Assembly: GCA_033032865.1 (NCBI GenBank)
Contig: JAWHQI010000258.1
Location: 1,922,001-1,986,000 of the forward strand
Origin: Dactylorhiza incarnata
Taxonomy: Eukaryota; Streptophyta; Magnoliopsida; Asparagales; Orchidaceae
Direction: 5' to 3'
DNA length: 64,000 bases
The notes beneath the pieces are model-generated. The model saw nothing but the letters and a program-made list of their open reading frames with translations. It was not told the origin of the DNA and searched no databases. A program made the position numbers and the translations under genes. Shown piece by piece: positions 22,932-33,983 of the stretch (its first letter is position 1; every line of letters starts with the position of its first letter).

Positions 22932-25900
22932 CACAAAGAGATATACATACGGATAATTTTCTTCTTCTTCTTCTTCTCTCTCGGCTACAAAATTTTTGAG
23001 ACAGTGGATCAAAACTTATAATCCTTGCTTCTTCTTCTCCAGGATTAATCAAATACAAAAGATCCAGTCCACTGAAGTGTCAAAGAATCCTCAGAAATTG
23101 CCGATGGAGGATTCAAATTTGAAAACAATTTTCTCTTCTTCTCTTGATCTATTTCTTTCTCTTTCACTCCTTTCAACTGTGAAAAGAGTTTTTGGAATCC
23201 CCCTTTCAAAGTATTCAATCTGTGGTTCAAGATCTCGTTATCAAAAGATCTAGTTGTTTGGTTATATCACCTTATCAAAGGATCAGATTGTGTAGTTCTT
23301 AGAGTCTCCTTATCAAAAGACTCAGGCACCGAGATAGTGGATTCCTACCAAAGTCGTAGAAGAGTGGAGTACCCAGATTTGGGGAACCACTATAGCTTTT
23401 ATATTATTTGTATTGTGGCTCTTTTTCTGTGTTTGTTTCTTATTTTATTTCATGCATTTGTTTGTGCTGTGATATATTTAATTCATGTTGTGAAATTTGT
23501 GGAAGATAATCTGAATTTGGTCAACATTTTGGTAAATAAATTTAAATATTTATTCACCCCCTCTAGAGAATTCTCAGAGGTATAACTGTTCCCCTTCACC
23601 CCCGTTGTTAGGCCCGGCTCTGCCGCCACCAGTTCTGCCAGCTATGCCTCCATCGGCACCCCGACAACCCCACCGCTTATCTCACGAGCATCACCTTCTG
23701 CTTCATCGTAAGGGCCTTTGCTTTCGCTGCCAGCAGCCGTATTCACCCACCTATGTCTGCGTTTTCAAAGACTTGTGCGTGCTAGTTGAATCTGAAGATG
23801 ACGATCATGACTTCGGAGACTTGGATCCTCTGACGCTCGCGGATGACCCCTAAGGACCTCAACATTGAGGACAAAGTCATTTTTCGGGAGGGGAGTGTTG
23901 ATACAGGTACGACCTCCTGGACATGCGTCGCGTCTCCCTCTGCATATGTAGCCCCAAAGGGCATTATCGTAATTTGCATGTCCCACTCCACTATATAAGG
24001 GAGTGGCAGTGTCTCTTATTTTCTATCTTTGAGATCTTATGAGTGTTAGACTTTCTTAGGTGAGAGAGACTCTTTGGGTATCTTTGAGATCTCAAGAGTT
24101 CGGGTCAAGCTTGTCTCGCAATTGTATCCCACATTTGTTCTCAATCATATAATTTCAGTACTTGATAGTATGTAACTATCAATTGATCCGACCTGCCGTT
24201 CTTTTAGGTTTTCTGCCGAAACCCTAATTGGATCTGGATCTCTGCTCCAGCCCCACCCGCCAGTTTTCCTCATTCGCTCCAACACCGCTCAAAGGTTCAA
24301 TCATCCCTTATACATGTAACAGTGATTTTTTGTTTCAGTGATCTCCAAACTCTCCATCTATTTTATTAGTTCTTTGTTGTAAGAGTATTTGCTATTTTAT
24401 TTAGTTCATTGCAATCACAACTCTCTCAATTTATGGAATATGTTCAATTTGTCATTTCTCTTATTGTCCGGGTTTCTTGCATTACTTTCTAGTAACTAGA
24501 CAATAATTTCTTAGCTTCTTGCAATCCTCCGCTTGACTAGGAATGCTTGCACGACATAGATGCCTTCCGATGTCGAACTACGCAGTTTTTTGTGTTCTCT
24601 TCTTGATCACATTTAGTTTATTCTATGATCATTACATTTCGCTGCTGGAGGTGCCCCTGCGTGCGAAACATATATCCTTTGAAACAAGATCCATATGGAA
24701 ACTGATAGTAGACAGCCATCTAAAAGTGAAATGAGAGTTTGAGATGCTCATAACGATTCTTAGCCATTGGCCTAAAGCTTTTGAGTTGATTGGTCTCCAT
24801 CCACTATGTATTTGCTAAATTTTGGTCCATTTGTTCAACAATACCATCTCATACTTTTGCATAAATTGCACAGTGCTCATCTCAAATTGTTGTGAATACA
24901 CCCATCAGAATAATAGGTCTTTCACATATGTAACGTTAGAATCCAAGCATTCAACTTAGGCGCTGTTTGGCACGGCGTTTTTGCTCGGGTGAGTTTGGAC
25001 AAAAGCGCCATCATCATAGAATGCATGTTTGACATAACAATGGTTATGACCGCCACCAAGAAAAAAAAACTAGTTTTGAACATAAAATTGGATGAATTTC
25101 CTTAGGTGAGGTCGTCCGTTCACAAACGACGGTTCATAACCACCATGTTGACGACCGCCACCGTCACGCCAAACGGAGCCTTAAAACCAATTGGCTGGCG
25201 GTGGAGGGACCCGAGATCTATCTTAAGTGCACAAGATTGTTAATTTCCCATTTCCCGACGTGACACTATTTTTAACATGCCTCTCACATGTTGGGTGTTG
25301 GCCTCTAAACTACGGACTATGTTTTTTTACCAATTGAGTAGCGTTGAATGTAATTGTTAGACCTGACCTTCTTTGATACTATGTTAGAATCCAAACATCT
25401 AATCTAAAATCAATTGGTTCGTGATGAAGATGCCCGAGATCTATAATAAATGCACTGTCTCGATGTGAGACTGCTACGGATATTCAAGATGAGGTGTGTT
25501 CATAGCGGGTCTACTAGCGGCGGGAACCGCATGGAATATGTTCAATTTATGGAATATGTTCAATTTTTCATTTCTCTTAGTGTCCGGGTTTCTTGCATTA
25601 CTTTCTAGTACCTAGACAATAATTTCTTAGCTTCTTGTAAGTCCTCCGCGTGACTAGGAATGCTTGCACGACATAGATGCCTTCCGATGTCGAGCTACGC
25701 AGTTTTTTGTGTTCTCTTCTTGATCACATTTAGTTTATTCTATGATCATTATATTTCGCTGCTGGAGGTGCCCCTGCGTGCGAACATATATCCTTTGAAA
25801 CAAGATCCATATGGAAACGGATAGTAGACAGCCATCTAAAAGTGAAAAGAGAGTTTGAGATGCTCATAACGATTCTTAGCCATTGGCCTAAAGCTTTTGT

Positions 25901-28900
25901 GTTGATCGGTCTCCATCCACTATGTATTTGCTAAATTTTGGTCCATTTGTTCAACAATACCATCTCATACTTTTGCATAAATTGCACAGTGCTCATCTCA
26001 AATTGTTGTGAATACACCCATCAGAATAATAGGTCCTTCTCATATAATAGGTCCTTCTCATATGTAACGTTAGAATCCAAGCATTCAACTTAGGCTCTGT
26101 TTGGCACGGGGTTTTTGCTCCGGGGAGTTTGGACAAAAGCGTCATCATCATAGAATGCATGTTTGACATGACAATGGTTATGACCGCCGCCAAGAAAAAA
26201 AAACTAGTTTTGAACATAAAAGTGGATGAATTTCCTTAGGTGAGGTCGTCCGTTCATGAACGACGGTCGACGGTTCATAACCACCACGTTGACGACCGCC
26301 ACCGTCGCGCCAAACAGAGCCTTAAAACCAATTGGCTGGCGGTGGAGGGACCCAAGATCTATCTTAAGTGCACAAGATTGTTAATTTCCCGGCGTGACAC
26401 TATTTTTAACATGCCTCTCACATGTTGGGTGTTGGCCTCTAAACTACGGACTATGTTTTTTTTCCAATTGAGTAGTGTTGAATGTAATTGTTAGATCTGA
26501 CCTTCTTTGATACTATGTTAGAATCCAAACATCTAATCTAAAATCAATTGGTTCGTGATGAAGATGCCCGAGATGTATAATAAATGCACCGTCTCGATGT
26601 GAGACTGTTACAAATATTCAAGATGAGGTGCGTCCATGGCGGGTCTACAAGCGGCGTGAACCGCATGGGGCGGTGATGAGGGGTGCGGCTCAGACCGACG
26701 AGGCGATGACAAGCGCAAAGGATATTTAACATTAAGTATTTTATTATGTTTTGGTATTTTATTATGTTTCAGTTTTGCTATTTGCACTTTGACACTATAA
26801 GAGGGCATGTGGAACCTTGTATTGGTTTTTGTTTTGGATGTGTTAAGAAAAAGGGCTGCTCCCTTATTTTCCTCTCAACCCTAGCCCCTTCTTCTCTCCC
26901 CCTTACCGCCGGCCCTCCCCCTAGTCTGGATCTTCTCCCTACCGTAATATTTGGTCTGACCTGTTTGTCCGCCCGCTCTTGTAGCCGTCGGCTATCACCT
27001 CCAACCGCGCACGACGTCTCGCCGCTCGGTCTCGCTGCTCTCCCGATTTCGCGGCCTCTCCATCAGCCAATGCTCCTCCGGCGACTCGATTGCACCCCGA
27101 CGCTTCCGGCCCCGATAGTTCCGACGACGTCGTCCAACGTCGCCTCGACGCCCACGACTCCTAGTTTGCCTCCATCCAGGCCACGCTACAGACCATCCTG
27201 GCGCGCCTGGACACCCTCCCCGCCTCGCCCGCTCTCGCCACCAGCGGCGGGTCCACCTCCTCTGCCGACGGGGACTCCCTGACAGTCCCTGCTCGGCACC
27301 TCCCCCCCCCCCCCCCCCCCCACAACCTGAAATCATTGTACCCCTCTCGGGTTGCTCGACCCTCGCCCTTGATGTTCCGCATTTTTCAGGCATCGATCCC
27401 TTGGGGTGGATCGCCAAGGCCGAACAATACTTCGACCTTCCACCTCATACCGGAGGTGGACAATGTCGGCACAGCCTTGGTCGGCCTGGACGGATCCGCT
27501 CTCCATTGGGCGCGGTGTCTACGCCAATCTCAGCCCCTCATTTCCTGGGGCGAGCTGAAACAAGAGATGGTCCGCCGGTACGAGCCCCGCTACGCTGGTT
27601 CCGCCGTCGAGCGCCTTTGTAGCATCCGCCAGTCGGCCGATCTCGATGCCTACATCGACGAATTCGTCGCCTTGGTCACACATGTCCCCGGCCTTCCGCC
27701 CGACCAATATTTGAGTTTTTTGATGCAAGGCCTCCTTTCGTCCATCCGCTCTCGCCTCTGCACCCATCAACCACGGACAGTCTCTGAAGCGCTCGATCTT
27801 GCACGTGCTGTCGAGGTCGATCTCGGTGCGCGTCCGCCGGCCCCCACCGGGCCTCCTCCTCCGCGGCCACCACCACCACGGGATTTCGGTCCGCGACAAC
27901 CACCCACGGGTGGCCCTCACCCGGGCCGCATTCTGACACCCCACCGTCTCTTCAACGGGGACTACAAAGAGCTCAGACGTAAGGGGATCTGCTTCCGGTG
28001 CCGTCAACCGTACTCTCCCAATCACGAATGCGCCGTGAAAGAGTTTCATGCAATCATTGGGGATTTTGGCCCCGAAATCACTGTCGAGGATTTTGAGGCA
28101 CTCGAGATCACCGACGAGCCGCCACCCCGGAAGCCGACGGAGCCACCTTCCAGTGCTTAGATCTTCCCTGCTTCTCGGTGGGCGGCCTCACCAGACCGCG
28201 GACTATGACATTAGCAAGCCTCGTCCAGGGTCATCTAGTTCTCATTATGATCGACAGCGGCGCCAACCACAATTTCATCTCTCATTGCCTGGTGTGACGA
28301 CTCGCCATCCAGTGTACGCCATTGCAGGACTTCACCGTCTGTTTAGAAGACGACCGTCGTAGGCCGACCACAGTCTCTTGCCCTGTCGTGCGGGTCGCCA
28401 TGGAACCTTGCTCTGTGATGGCAAATTTTTATGTATTCAAGCTTGGCGTCGTCGACTTCATCCTGGGCGTGGCTTGGCTGGCGACCTTGGGCGACGTTTG
28501 GGTCAACTAGGCCGAGATGTCTATGCAGTTCTTATGGGAGGGGTCACCCTGCCACCTCGTCGGCGACTCCGCTCTGCTCCGAACTTCGATTTCATTCTGT
28601 GCCATCCAACGCACGACCAACATGGCTTTCTCTGCGTGGCTTTAGCAGCTACAGACCGAGCCGACGGACAATTATCCTATTCTAGTCATACAGGAGCTTT
28701 TGGACAAGCTACACGACGCCGCCTTTTTCACGAAGCTTGACCTCCGGGCGGGGTACCACCAAATCCGGGTACGGCCGGAAGATGTACCAAATACAGCGTT
28801 TCAGACGCATGACGGGCACTACGAGTTCCTGATTATGCCCTTCGGGCTGACCAACGCTCCATCCACCTTCCAAGCCACCATGAACGATATTTTTCGAGCG

Positions 28901-31797
28901 GTACTCCGACAACACGTCCTTGTTTTTTTAATGATATTTTGGTATATAGCTCATCCTGGCAGGAGCATTTATGTCATGTCCGCCGCACGCGTGAGACGAT
29001 TCGTCGGCATCATCTTGTCCTCCACCGCAAGAAGTGCTCGTTCGGTGCGACAACCGTCAGTTACTTGGGCCACACGATCTCGGCCCAAGGTGTGGTCATG
29101 GATGACGACAAAATCACGACGGTTTTTCATTGGCCAACTCCCACCTCTCTTCGGGACGTCCACGGGCTTTTGGGTCTCACCGGTTACTATCGGCGCTTCT
29201 TTCGGGAGTACGGCGCCTTGGCTCGCCCCCTCACACAATTGCTCAAATCTACCGAGGAGGGACCCTTTTCGTGTACTCCAGCTGCCATGTCCGCATTCAC
29301 TTCGATCAACCCTTCATCGTGGAGTGCGATGCCTCAGGCACCGGGGTAGGTGCGGTCCTCATGCAAGGCGGCCGCCCCATCGCCTACTACAGTCGGGCCT
29401 TCTCCACCACCATTCGTAGCCGTTAGGCTTATGAGAACGAGCTCATGACACTTGTCCTGGCAGTGCAACACTGGCGACCGTATCTCTTGGGCCGGCCCTT
29501 CGTCGTCTGCACTGATCATCATAGCTTGCGGTATCTCCTCCAGCACTTGATCGCCACGCCAACACAACAGCTTTGGGTGGCAAAGCTCCTTGGGTACGAA
29601 TTCTTCATTGAATTCCGCTCAGGGCGCACCAATCGAGCGGCGAACGCTTTATCCCGACAAATACATTCCCCGGAACTCCGACCCATCTCTCAGCTGGTCT
29701 GGGAGGACGCAGCATCGATTCAACATGACGTGGAGCTGGACCCGCACCTGGCCGCCATTCACACGACCCTCATCACCGACTCGGAAAGCCACCCTCCTTA
29801 CTCCTTGGTGGGTGGTCGACAATTTTACCGGGGCTGCCTAGTGCTGTTCGCGGCCTCCGCTCTCATTCCGCGCCTCCTCGCCGAGTTCCATGCTACACCA
29901 ACCGGGGCCACGCTGGGGCTTTCCGCACCTACCGGCGTTTGGCGGCTTCTCTTTACTGGCCGAACATGTTCAAGCAAGTCAAAGCCCACGTGGCCGACTG
30001 CCTTCCTTTCCAGATGGCGAAGTACGAAACAATGTTTCCGTGCGGGTTACTTCTGCGCCTGCCCATTCCGGATCGTATTTGGGAGGACATTGCTATGGAT
30101 TTCATCACACGCCTTCCTCGGTCCAACGGGTTCGATTTCGTCCTCGTCATGGTGGACCGACTCTCCAAGTACGCACCCTTTATTCCTCTCCGGCATCCGT
30201 ACACGGTAGCAGGGGTAGCCGACAATTTCATTTCCGGAGTCGTGCGACTCCATGGTTTTCCGCGCTCGATTGTTAGCTATCGCGATTCCCTCTTTCTGAG
30301 CAATTTCTGGACGTCCATGTTCCGCCTTCAGGGCACACACCTCCGCATGAGCTCCGCGTACCATCCGCAAACGGATGGCCAATCATAGGTCCTCAACCGT
30401 TGTTTGGAGACTTACCTACGTTGTTTCATTAGCGAGAGACCGGGCACGTGGGCCATGTGGTTGGGTTGGGCCGAGTACTCGTACAACACCGCTTGCCACC
30501 ATGCAACGGGATCAACTCCGTTTGAGTCTGTCTACGACCGACCATCACCGGATGTAGTGCGCCACCTACCCGGAGAGTGCTTAGTACCTAGTTTGGCAAA
30601 TCACCTCTAGGATCGGGACATCATTCTGGACAGTCTCAAGCATCACCTTCGTCGGGCCCAGGCAAAAATGCCATCCTTCTCCAACCGCAAGCTTCGGGAT
30701 TTGTCCTTCCAAGCTGGCGAGAAGGTCTTCATCAAGCTCCATCCTTACCCCAACTCGCGGTCACCAGGCGCCCGTGCCCCAAACTCGCGCCTCGTTTCTT
30801 TGGGTCGTTCACCATCGTGGCTCGGATTGGGGCCGTCGCCTACAAGATCCAACTTCCCGAGGGGAGCCGCATCCACCCGGTCTTCCACGTCTCTCAGCTT
30901 CGCCGCGCCGTGGGCGACCATCCGACTCTGGACCACATTCCGACCGATCTCGACTAGTCTGACTCCGCTCCCGCCTATGCGGACAGCTTTCTTGAACGCC
31001 GTCACCACCTTCCCGGAGATGCGGCCCCGGAGGAGATCCTTGTGGCGTGACGGCACCGTCCCCCGTACGAGGCTACTTGGCTACTGCGCGATGATTTCCG
31101 CTGTCAGTTTCTCGACTTCTGTCCTCACAAGACGATTTTTTCAGAGGACGACATTGTTACGGATATTCAAGACGAGGTGCGTCCATGGCGGGTCTACAAG
31201 CGGCGGGAACAGAATGGGGCGGTGACGGAGGGCGCGGCCCAGACCGACGAGGCGATGACAAGCGCGGAGGATATTTAACATTAAGTATTTTATTATGTTT
31301 TGGTATTTTATTATGTTTCAGTTTTGCTATTTGCACCTCGCCACTATAAGAGGGCATGTGGAACCTTGTATTGGTTTTTGTCTTGGATGTGTTAAGAAAA
31401 AGGGCCGCTCCCTTATTTTCCTCTCAACCCTAGCCCCTTCTTCTTCCCCCCCTTACCGCCGGCCCTCCCCCTAGTCTGGATCTTCTTCCTACCGAAATAG
31501 AGACTATTCTCAATATGTAATGCTTTAAAGGCCGGTAGAGCAAACTCATCAAAATCATTCTGCCTCAAACAAACACAGAATTAAAAATACACTTCCATCT
31601 GCTCAAATGATCTGATCACACGTCCACTAGTTTTCGGCTGATTGCTACTGTCTAATACCATTTACTCGAACCATCTGCAGTCGGTGCCGCTGTTTCAGTT
31701 CTACAAGGACGGAGTTCTTCTAGAAGCATTTCCAACCAGAGACAAAGAAAGGATCCTCGCCGCCATTCAGAAATACTCTTCAGCCGATTCAGTCTAA
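18295..31797 (+). CDS. Thioredoxin-like 4, chloroplastic type
   Basis: Three exons join in frame: 18295-18759, 20057-20110 and 31681-31797, all with GT donors and AG acceptors, giving 211 residues. The first about 75 residues are Ser/Arg/His-rich without a fold and suit a chloroplast transit peptide. The thioredoxin fold follows, with [20 protein letters not shown]. The active-site CGSC is at residues 125-128, in place of the canonical WCGPC. Exon 2 encodes [18 protein letters not shown]. Exon 3 opens with [11 protein letters not shown], which has the cis-Pro at residue 176. This matches the plant Thioredoxin-like 4 family, a stromal redox protein whose partners are poorly known. No frameshift or stop is seen. 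Intron 1 is 1.3 kb. Intron 2 is 11.6 kb and almost wholly transposons. Confidence 0.9.
19014..19688 (+). mobile_element. Solo LTR, family B (in intron 1 of the thioredoxin-like gene)
   Basis: It starts TGTTCAACCCG and ends GCTTCAACA, 675 bp. The flanks tagcc (19009-19013) and cagcc (19689-19693) are a target duplication with one mismatch. A near relative is 35864-36422. It shares the TGTNCAACCC start, the tataaatagacccccag block and the TTCAACA end with the LTRs of the 1784-16662 element, so it is a sister TAT-lineage family. A TATA box lies at 19381-19388. Confidence 0.87.
19077..19345 (+). repeat. GGCGAGC and GGGCGAGTATCTCGCGAG tandem repeats in solo LTR B
   Basis: The U3 part holds about 12 short units of aggcgagc or tgggcgagc. 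They are followed by about five units of tgggcgagtatctcgcgagta (cut here to the core gggcgagtatctcgcgag), which contain inverted cgag/ctcg motifs. This recalls the GGCGAGT hairpin arrays in the LTRs of the 1784-16662 element. Confidence 0.85.
20268..20397. mobile_element. 130-bp near-perfect palindromic Tourist-like MITE
   Basis: It begins GGCTCCGTTTGG, ends CCAAACAGAGCC, and is flanked by TTA duplications (20265-20267 and 20398-20400), as for PIF/Harbinger elements. The entire element is one hairpin: the two halves are almost exact complements around the centre ttaattaa near 20332. It lies in intron 2 of the thioredoxin-like gene. Confidence 0.92.
21779..23853 (+). pseudogene. Chromovirus gag, interrupted
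   Basis: The first part (about 21779-22330) encodes a coiled N-terminus and then, in a shifted frame, [14 protein letters not shown] and [13 protein letters not shown], the hallmark blocks of chromovirus Gag. The last part (23605-23853) carries a zinc knuckle, [14 protein letters not shown], with spacing altered from CCHC. Between them lies an unrelated insertion of about 1.25 kb. The reading frame changes near 21970. It is a relative of the gag at 27130-28160. Confidence 0.8.
22332..23582 (+). mobile_element. Insertion inside gag, probably Copia-type LTR sequence
   Basis: This non-coding block separates two gag parts. It ends with ttcaccccctctag, text typical of the 3' end of plant Copia LTRs just before the primer site. 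It contains a CT microsatellite (22891-22928) and repeated tcgacg words. I could not find a target duplication or TG start, so ends are approximate and it could be truncated. Confidence 0.45.
23885..23895 (+). promoter_or_regulatory. Polypurine tract of the chromovirus derivative
   Basis: The text cgggaggggag lies immediately upstream of the TGTTGATACAGG LTR start. Its position and composition match the plus-strand primer of LTR retrotransposons. Confidence 0.75.
24424..25533 (+). repeat. Tandem duplication, copy 1
   Basis: About 1.1 kb, matching copy 2 (25541-26663) with scattered substitutions and indels at an offset near 1117-1134 bp. It includes a MITE, and at its end the first about 65 bp of the 5' LTR of the chromovirus at 26606 (gctacggatattcaagatga, from 25471). 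It carries no gene. Confidence 0.9.
24959..25180. mobile_element. Tourist-like MITE (GGC-CTGTTTGGC family)
   Basis: It begins GGCGCTGTTTGGCAC and ends CGCCAAACGGAGCC, with TTA duplications at 24956-24958 and 25181-25183. It is duplicated with its surroundings as 26093-26321. Confidence 0.9.
25541..26663 (+). repeat. Tandem duplication, copy 2
   Basis: Second copy of the 1.1-kb unit. Its right end runs into the complete chromovirus 5' LTR. The junction with copy 1 (25534-25560) repeats aatatgttcaattt. Confidence 0.9.
26093..26321. mobile_element. Tourist-like MITE, duplicated copy
   Basis: It begins GGCTCTGTTTGGCAC and ends CGCCAAACAGAGCC, flanked by TTA (26090-26092 and 26322-26324). It is the paralogue, by segment duplication, of 24959-25180. 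Confidence 0.9.
26606..26949 (+). repeat. 5' LTR of the chromovirus
   Basis: 344 bp, matching 31155-31499. A sequence cactataagagggc at about 26793-26806 may be its TATA region. Its first 65 bp are repeated at 25471-25533 because of the segment duplication. Confidence 0.9.
27130..28160 (+). pseudogene. Chromovirus gag
   Basis: Encodes Gag with the block [17 protein letters not shown], then [20 protein letters not shown], then a Pro-rich linker and a zinc knuckle [14 protein letters not shown] (about 27990-28031), ending at a TAG near 28160. The N-terminal block ([20 protein letters not shown], about 27375-27435) lies in a different frame. The shift may relate to the run of 20 C at 27302-27321 or to an indel near 27440. 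Confidence 0.85.
28161..31278 (+). pseudogene. Chromovirus pol (protease, RT, RNase H, integrase, chromodomain)
   Basis: Protease motif [12 protein letters not shown] is near 28250. Reverse transcriptase blocks are [16 protein letters not shown] (about 28725) and [15 protein letters not shown]. The active site reads FFNDILVYS, so the first Asp of the DD pair is Asn, and a frameshift lies in the T-run just before it. RNase [15 protein letters not shown], then a stop at 29426. Integrase: [20 protein letters not shown] (about 30095) and [12 protein letters not shown] followed by a stop. A chromodomain-like tail with [17 protein letters not shown] follows at about 31028. The final frame is open across the 3' LTR border and stops at 31276-31278. 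At least five stops or frameshifts: clearly inactive. Confidence 0.88.
31155..31499 (+). repeat. 3' LTR of the chromovirus
   Basis: 345 bp, starts TGTTACGG and ends CCGAAATA, followed by the gagac duplication. Its first 124 bp continue the pol reading frame. Only 180 bp separate its end from exon 3 of the thioredoxin-like gene. Confidence 0.9.
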
Positions 31798-33760
31798 TTG
31801 CATGCCAGTCCAACCAAAGTCAAGTTCAAGTTCACAGAAGACGGCTTCCTGGTATTTATCATAATTCTTGTCAATATATATATTTTTTGTTTTCTTTACT
31901 TACCTTTTCTCTTACGTTTGATGCATTGATTGAATGTGCATTATAACAACCCATGAAAATATTATGTAAAAGCTATATATGTAGGAAGATTGTATATTTG
32001 AGGATGTTAGCCAATGTTTGATAATACACTATTAAAGAACTCACATTGTATGGTTGGGGGATTCATGAAGATGCTTCTTCCAGTTATTGAAATTCAATTG
32101 TGATGGAAAAATAAAATAAAAATTCTCTTTGAAAAGATAGAAATTATGTTAATTAATCAGGAAGATGCATGAAATTTTATACATTTTTCTTTATTTAGGT
32201 AGAGATGTAATAGTGGTCATTTTTATATCCCATGTGTTAGAATCCTGTCTGGCCGAGCCATCACTTAACCTTTGTCATCATAATTAGGCTTTGTTTGGGA
32301 CAGCGGTGGCGATAGGGAAAGTCCTATTTCCACCGCCAGCTTATTTTTAAAGGGTGATGATTTGGGGAGATCGTTTTTGGCTATTGGCAAACCTAGAATT
32401 TTAAAATCCAAACATTTTTTCTCCTCCTCATTTACACTAAGGGCAGCCCGACGATGAAACCGATGGAAAACCCTAACCCGCCGCCCCTTCTTGTGATTCG
32501 CCTCCGTGATCCATCGCCGCCCCTTCTCGCGATTTGCCTCGTGATCCATCACCGCCCCTTCCCGCGATCTGCATGTGCTGCTCGTGACTCCATCGGCTCG
32601 GCTCGTTTTCGACCACAACTATGTTGACGTCAATCTATTGATTCTGCTATCGATTCTAGATTCCAGTAACTAACTCGATGTCGAAGATGCACATTTCGAT
32701 TCTGCTTGCCTCATGCGCCTGTTCCAGTGTCCCTACCAATTCCAGCAGATGTTCTTTGTCGTTGATGGCATTTGATAACGACAAATCACCTCATGTGCCT
32801 TTTCGGCGCCCGAATCAGTGGTTGCAGCCTCTCATCGATTGATTCCAGTGGTTGTTGCTCGCTTGGACTGATTCTGATCAAAGCTTCTGTTCTGTTTTCT
32901 TCGTCCCGTTCGTGAGTTGCTCCGCTTTCCCTGCTTTTGAATGTATATCCAATCCAGTTGTTTCCGATACAAGTCAAATGTATCTTCTCATGGTGGATAT
33001 GAGAATCACCAGACTACCATCATCTCCATTATGTTTGATTCATGTTGTGCTGCAAATAAAAATTTGGTTTGACATTAAAAGTCTCGGTCTGACATTAACC
33101 TTGAGCTACCATTAGCCAAAGTAGGTTTGCCCATAACACCGCCCTTTTTAATTTGTTTGATGGTGGGACACTATCTTCCATTGAAAAGGTGTTTTTAGAT
33201 CTTTTTGAACGGCAGGAGGGGATACCACGTTCAGAGCATCGTGTTCAGCTTTTTCATTTCTCGTTCATGACCTGATGTAGAATTCCTGATACCTCCCTCC
33301 CTGCGCTCCTAGATTTTTCGCTCCCGTTGCTAGGGCTTGTTCTTCCACCGAAGGTAGGGGAGCTCGCCAATCCTTGTTAGTGCAAACATCGGCTATTTTG
33401 TTGGTCGCCGATCTTGCAGGACTCTCCCCTTCTTGTTCTTCAGATTTTCTCGTTGAATCGAATATTGTATGCTTCGCTCTGGGACTTTTTTTTCTCTTCT
33501 TCATAGTTTATCCTTTTAGAGCCACAGAGTTATTCTTCCAAACAGATAAACTAGCAACTCCATTTTGAATAATACTGAAAACAAAGATTCTCCAACAATC
33601 TATAGCTCCAATCTCACCACTGCTTTCCCTGCAGCAACCGCCATTCCAAACACTGCTCAAGTCATCAGTCCTATTGGGCGACACTCAAATGAGTTGGGGC
33701 CATGACTTGGCCCTGGGTATTGATGTGCTCATCAGGTAACTTAACAAATCATCTCAATAC
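31798..33760. other. Intergenic after the thioredoxin-like gene
   Basis: The first few hundred bases are the likely 3' UTR and flank. A Tourist-like start, GGCTTTGTTTGGGACAG, is at 32287 after TTA, but no matching right end was found, so this would be a truncated copy. The rest to 33760 shows no recognisable protein. Confidence 0.5.
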
Positions 33761-33763
33761 TAA

Positions 33764-33983
33764 GGCTTCGTTTGGCGCAGTGGTGGCGACCATGAACGTG
33801 GTGGTCATGAATCATCGTTCGTGAATGCCCAACCTCACCTAAAAAATTTCATACATTTTGTGCTCAAAACTAGTTTATTTTCTTGGCAACGGTCATGACC
33901 TTTGTCAAGCCAAACATACATTCTATGATAATTGCGTTTTTGACCAAACTCACCTGAGCAAATAAGCCGCGCCAAACGAAGCC
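33764..33983. mobile_element. Tourist-like MITE
   Basis: It begins GGCTTCGTTTGGCGCAG and ends CGCGCCAAACGAAGCC. TAA precedes it (33761-33763); the right flank is aaa, one change from a perfect duplication. Same family as 24959-25180. Confidence 0.85.

Larger units (their letters stand above)
20997..24292 (+). mobile_element. Gag-only chromovirus deletion derivative
   Basis: Left LTR about 20997-21380, right LTR 23896-24292. The right copy begins TGTTGATACAGG directly after a polypurine tract. The LTRs share long blocks, such as ttgagatcttrtgagtgttag and cctaattggat. The internal region keeps gag, and then jumps from just after the zinc knuckle to the last codons of pol ([14 protein letters not shown] text at about 23868-23895). 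Protease, polymerase and integrase were thus deleted. A Copia-type insertion interrupts gag. No clean target duplication was found, and the left LTR start is diverged, so outer borders are approximate. Confidence 0.72.
26606..31499 (+). mobile_element. Full-length chromovirus (Ty3/Gypsy with chromodomain), inactive
   Basis: 4.9 kb with LTRs 26606-26949 and 31155-31499, starting TGTTAC and ending ACCGWAATA. A perfect 5-bp duplication gagac flanks it (26601-26605 and 31500-31504). The LTRs differ at about twenty positions by eye. The internal order is gag, protease, reverse transcriptase, RNase H, integrase, chromodomain, which is the chromovirus order. Many stops and frameshifts make it defective. 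It lies in intron 2 of the thioredoxin-like gene, in the same orientation. Confidence 0.9.

Noticed and set aside
20997..24292. Clean 5-bp target duplication for the gag-only element
   Set aside because: The bases next to the proposed LTR ends do not match, so no duplication is claimed.
24543..24734. 63-codon frame beginning [15 protein letters not shown]
   Set aside because: It lies in the duplicated non-coding unit; the second copy has substitutions that do not preserve it.
26746..27282. 178-codon plus-strand frame starting in the chromovirus LTR
   Set aside because: Different frame from the recognisable gag text; Pro/Ser-rich chance frame over a GC-rich leader.
31798..33140. Complete Tourist-like MITE starting at 32287
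   Set aside because: The left end is convincing but no matching right end was found.
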